This document shows positions 12,016 through 12,850 of a stretch of 12,850 nucleotides of DNA, in pieces; the first letter of the stretch is position 1; the number at the start of each line of letters is the position of its first letter. The stretch is from Actinomycetes bacterium (GTDB taxonomy: Bacteria > Actinomycetota > Actinomycetes > Actinomycetales > Demequinaceae), in NCBI GenBank assembly GCA_023428185.1, contig JAEYYZ010000014.1:1-12850 (forward strand), read 5' to 3'. The notes under the pieces were generated by a model, which had not been told where the DNA came from, did no database searches, and saw only the letters and a program-made list of their open reading frames with translations. The position numbers were made by a program, and so were the translations under genes.

Positions 12016-12850
12016 TCAGTTGAACATCGCCGAGATGCCGCGGTCCCACCTCGTGAGAACGTCCTCCCACACCGCGATGGCGTCCTGGTCGATGGCGCGG
12101 CGCGACTCATCGGCTTGGAACCATGCCACCGATTCGTGCACTGTGTCCTTGAAGTAGTGGCGAGTGCCAAAGTCCGGGACCAGTGCCCGCAACTTGGACG
12201 TGTCGAAGATCGCGGGGTGGGTCTTGTCGCCCAGCAGTGGGCCCTCAAAGGCATCGGCGTTCATGCGAGCGAGAATGTCGGAGGGGATCCTCACCGTGAG
12301 CTCCTCGAGCCGCCCTCGGTCGATGCCGAGAGCATCAGCCACGTAGCCGTGAATCTGGTTCCAGGTGAGGACGTCATCTCCGGTGATGTGGAAGGCCTCG
12401 CCAATGGCTGCGGGATTGCCCAGCAGTCCAGCGATACCCACCGCAAAGTCACGGTGATCCGTGAGGGTCCACAGGCTGGAGCCGTCCCCGTGCACAATCA
12501 TGCGATCCCCGTTGAGCAGGCGATGCGACGCGGTCCACGGGTGCACCCAACTACCCACTGCGGTGGGGATGTCCGCATAGCCGTAGGTGTGACTGGGCCG
12601 GACTATGGTCGCGGGGAAGCCAAAGTCCGCGTGAGCCTCGAGCAAGCGACGTTCGCTTTCGGCTTTGTCGCGGCTGTAACCCCAGTAGGGGTTGCGCAGT
12701 GGTGTGGAGTCTTCACGGACGACGTAGTGGCTGGGTGGGGTTTCGTAGGCGCTCGCGGAGGAGATGAATACGTACTGATCGGTGATCTCTTTGAACGTCT
12801 CGATGTCCGTGCTGACATGGTCGGGGGAGAAGGCGATCCACTGGACCACG
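12016..12850 (-). CDS. NAD-dependent epimerase/dehydratase-like extended SDR, C-terminal part
   Basis: About 278 residues are present and the gene continues past the right edge, so the N-terminal GxxGxxG nucleotide-binding motif is missing. What remains is typical of extended short-chain dehydrogenases: FISSASAY at about 28-35 (catalytic Ser region), YSRDK at 58-62 (YxxxK catalytic pair), RPSHTYG a little further on, and a C-terminal substrate part with GEAFHITGDDVLTWNQIHGY. The early sequence VQWIAFSPDHV resembles CSP41-like atypical members. Substrate is unknown. It is convergent with the lipoprotein gene, 21 bp apart, with no clear terminator between. Confidence 0.85.
   Translation of the reverse strand, partial: VVQWIAFSPDHVSTDIETFKEITDQYVFISSASAYETPPSHYVVREDSTPLRNPYWGYSRDKAESERRLLEAHADFGFPATIVRPSHTYGYADIPTAVGSWVHPWTASHRLLNGDRMIVHGDGSSLWTLTDHRDFAVGIAGLLGNPAAIGEAFHITGDDVLTWNQIHGYVADALGIDRGRLEELTVRIPSDILARMNADAFEGPLLGDKTHPAIFDTSKLRALVPDFGTRHYFKDTVHESVAWFQADESRRAIDQDAIAVWEDVLTRWDRGISAMFN

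Noticed and set aside
1..12850. CRISPR array, tRNA/rRNA genes, IS elements, prophage or toxin-antitoxin pairs
   Set aside because: I saw no regularly spaced direct repeats, no tRNA-like cloverleaf, no transposase motifs and no matching small gene pairs.

Overview
The window is high-GC bacterial chromosomal DNA, almost certainly from an actinobacterium (Actinomycetota); something near Micrococcales is my guess. The evidence is an Rv2578c-family radical SAM gene behind a perfect actinobacterial/Bacillus-type LexA box, an actinobacterial-type transaldolase, dense G/C-rich codon use, and several genes that seem to be read from leaderless mRNAs, with a TANNNT -10 hexamer ending 6-7 nt before the start codon. 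There is no rRNA, tRNA, CRISPR array, IS element or prophage gene. Coding density is high and the intergenic gaps are short.

Layout. (1) 1-1322, minus strand: a secreted protein with a Gly-Ser/Asp/Asn tract, then an ECF sigma factor, then a translationally coupled gene (TGATG overlap) that leaves the left edge and may be the anti-sigma factor or regulatory partner. (2) 1481-2560, plus: a SplB/Rv2578c-type radical SAM protein under a LexA box. (3) 2605-4558: a manganese module, with mntH (plus) and a DtxR/MntR-type regulator (minus) meeting tail to tail with a 14-bp overlap. A perfect 18-bp palindrome lies over the mntH -10 and start codon. (4) 4600-5628, minus: an APH-fold phosphotransferase. 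(5) 5706-6902, plus: three small membrane proteins (one with a possible PH-like domain, two DUF202). (6) 6909-10590: pentose phosphate genes, with zwf-gnd overlapping by 4 bp on the minus strand and tal divergent on the plus strand from a shared promoter region. (7) 10594-11994: two divergent lipoprotein genes around a 144-bp control region with two inverted repeats. (8) 12016-12850, minus: the C-terminal part of an NAD-dependent epimerase-like SDR that leaves the right edge.

How the genes work together. MntR probably represses mntH when manganese is plentiful. Zwf and Gnd form the oxidative branch of the pentose phosphate pathway, although no lactonase or OpcA gene is nearby, and Tal belongs to the non-oxidative branch. 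The radical SAM gene looks DNA-damage inducible. The sigma-factor operon begins with the secreted Gly-rich protein, so it may be an envelope-sensing unit. The most notable signals are regulatory: the LexA box, the metal-type operator on a leaderless GTG start, a bidirectional terminator whose two arms encode the same last residues and stop codon of both convergent genes, and the paired inverted repeats between the lipoprotein genes.
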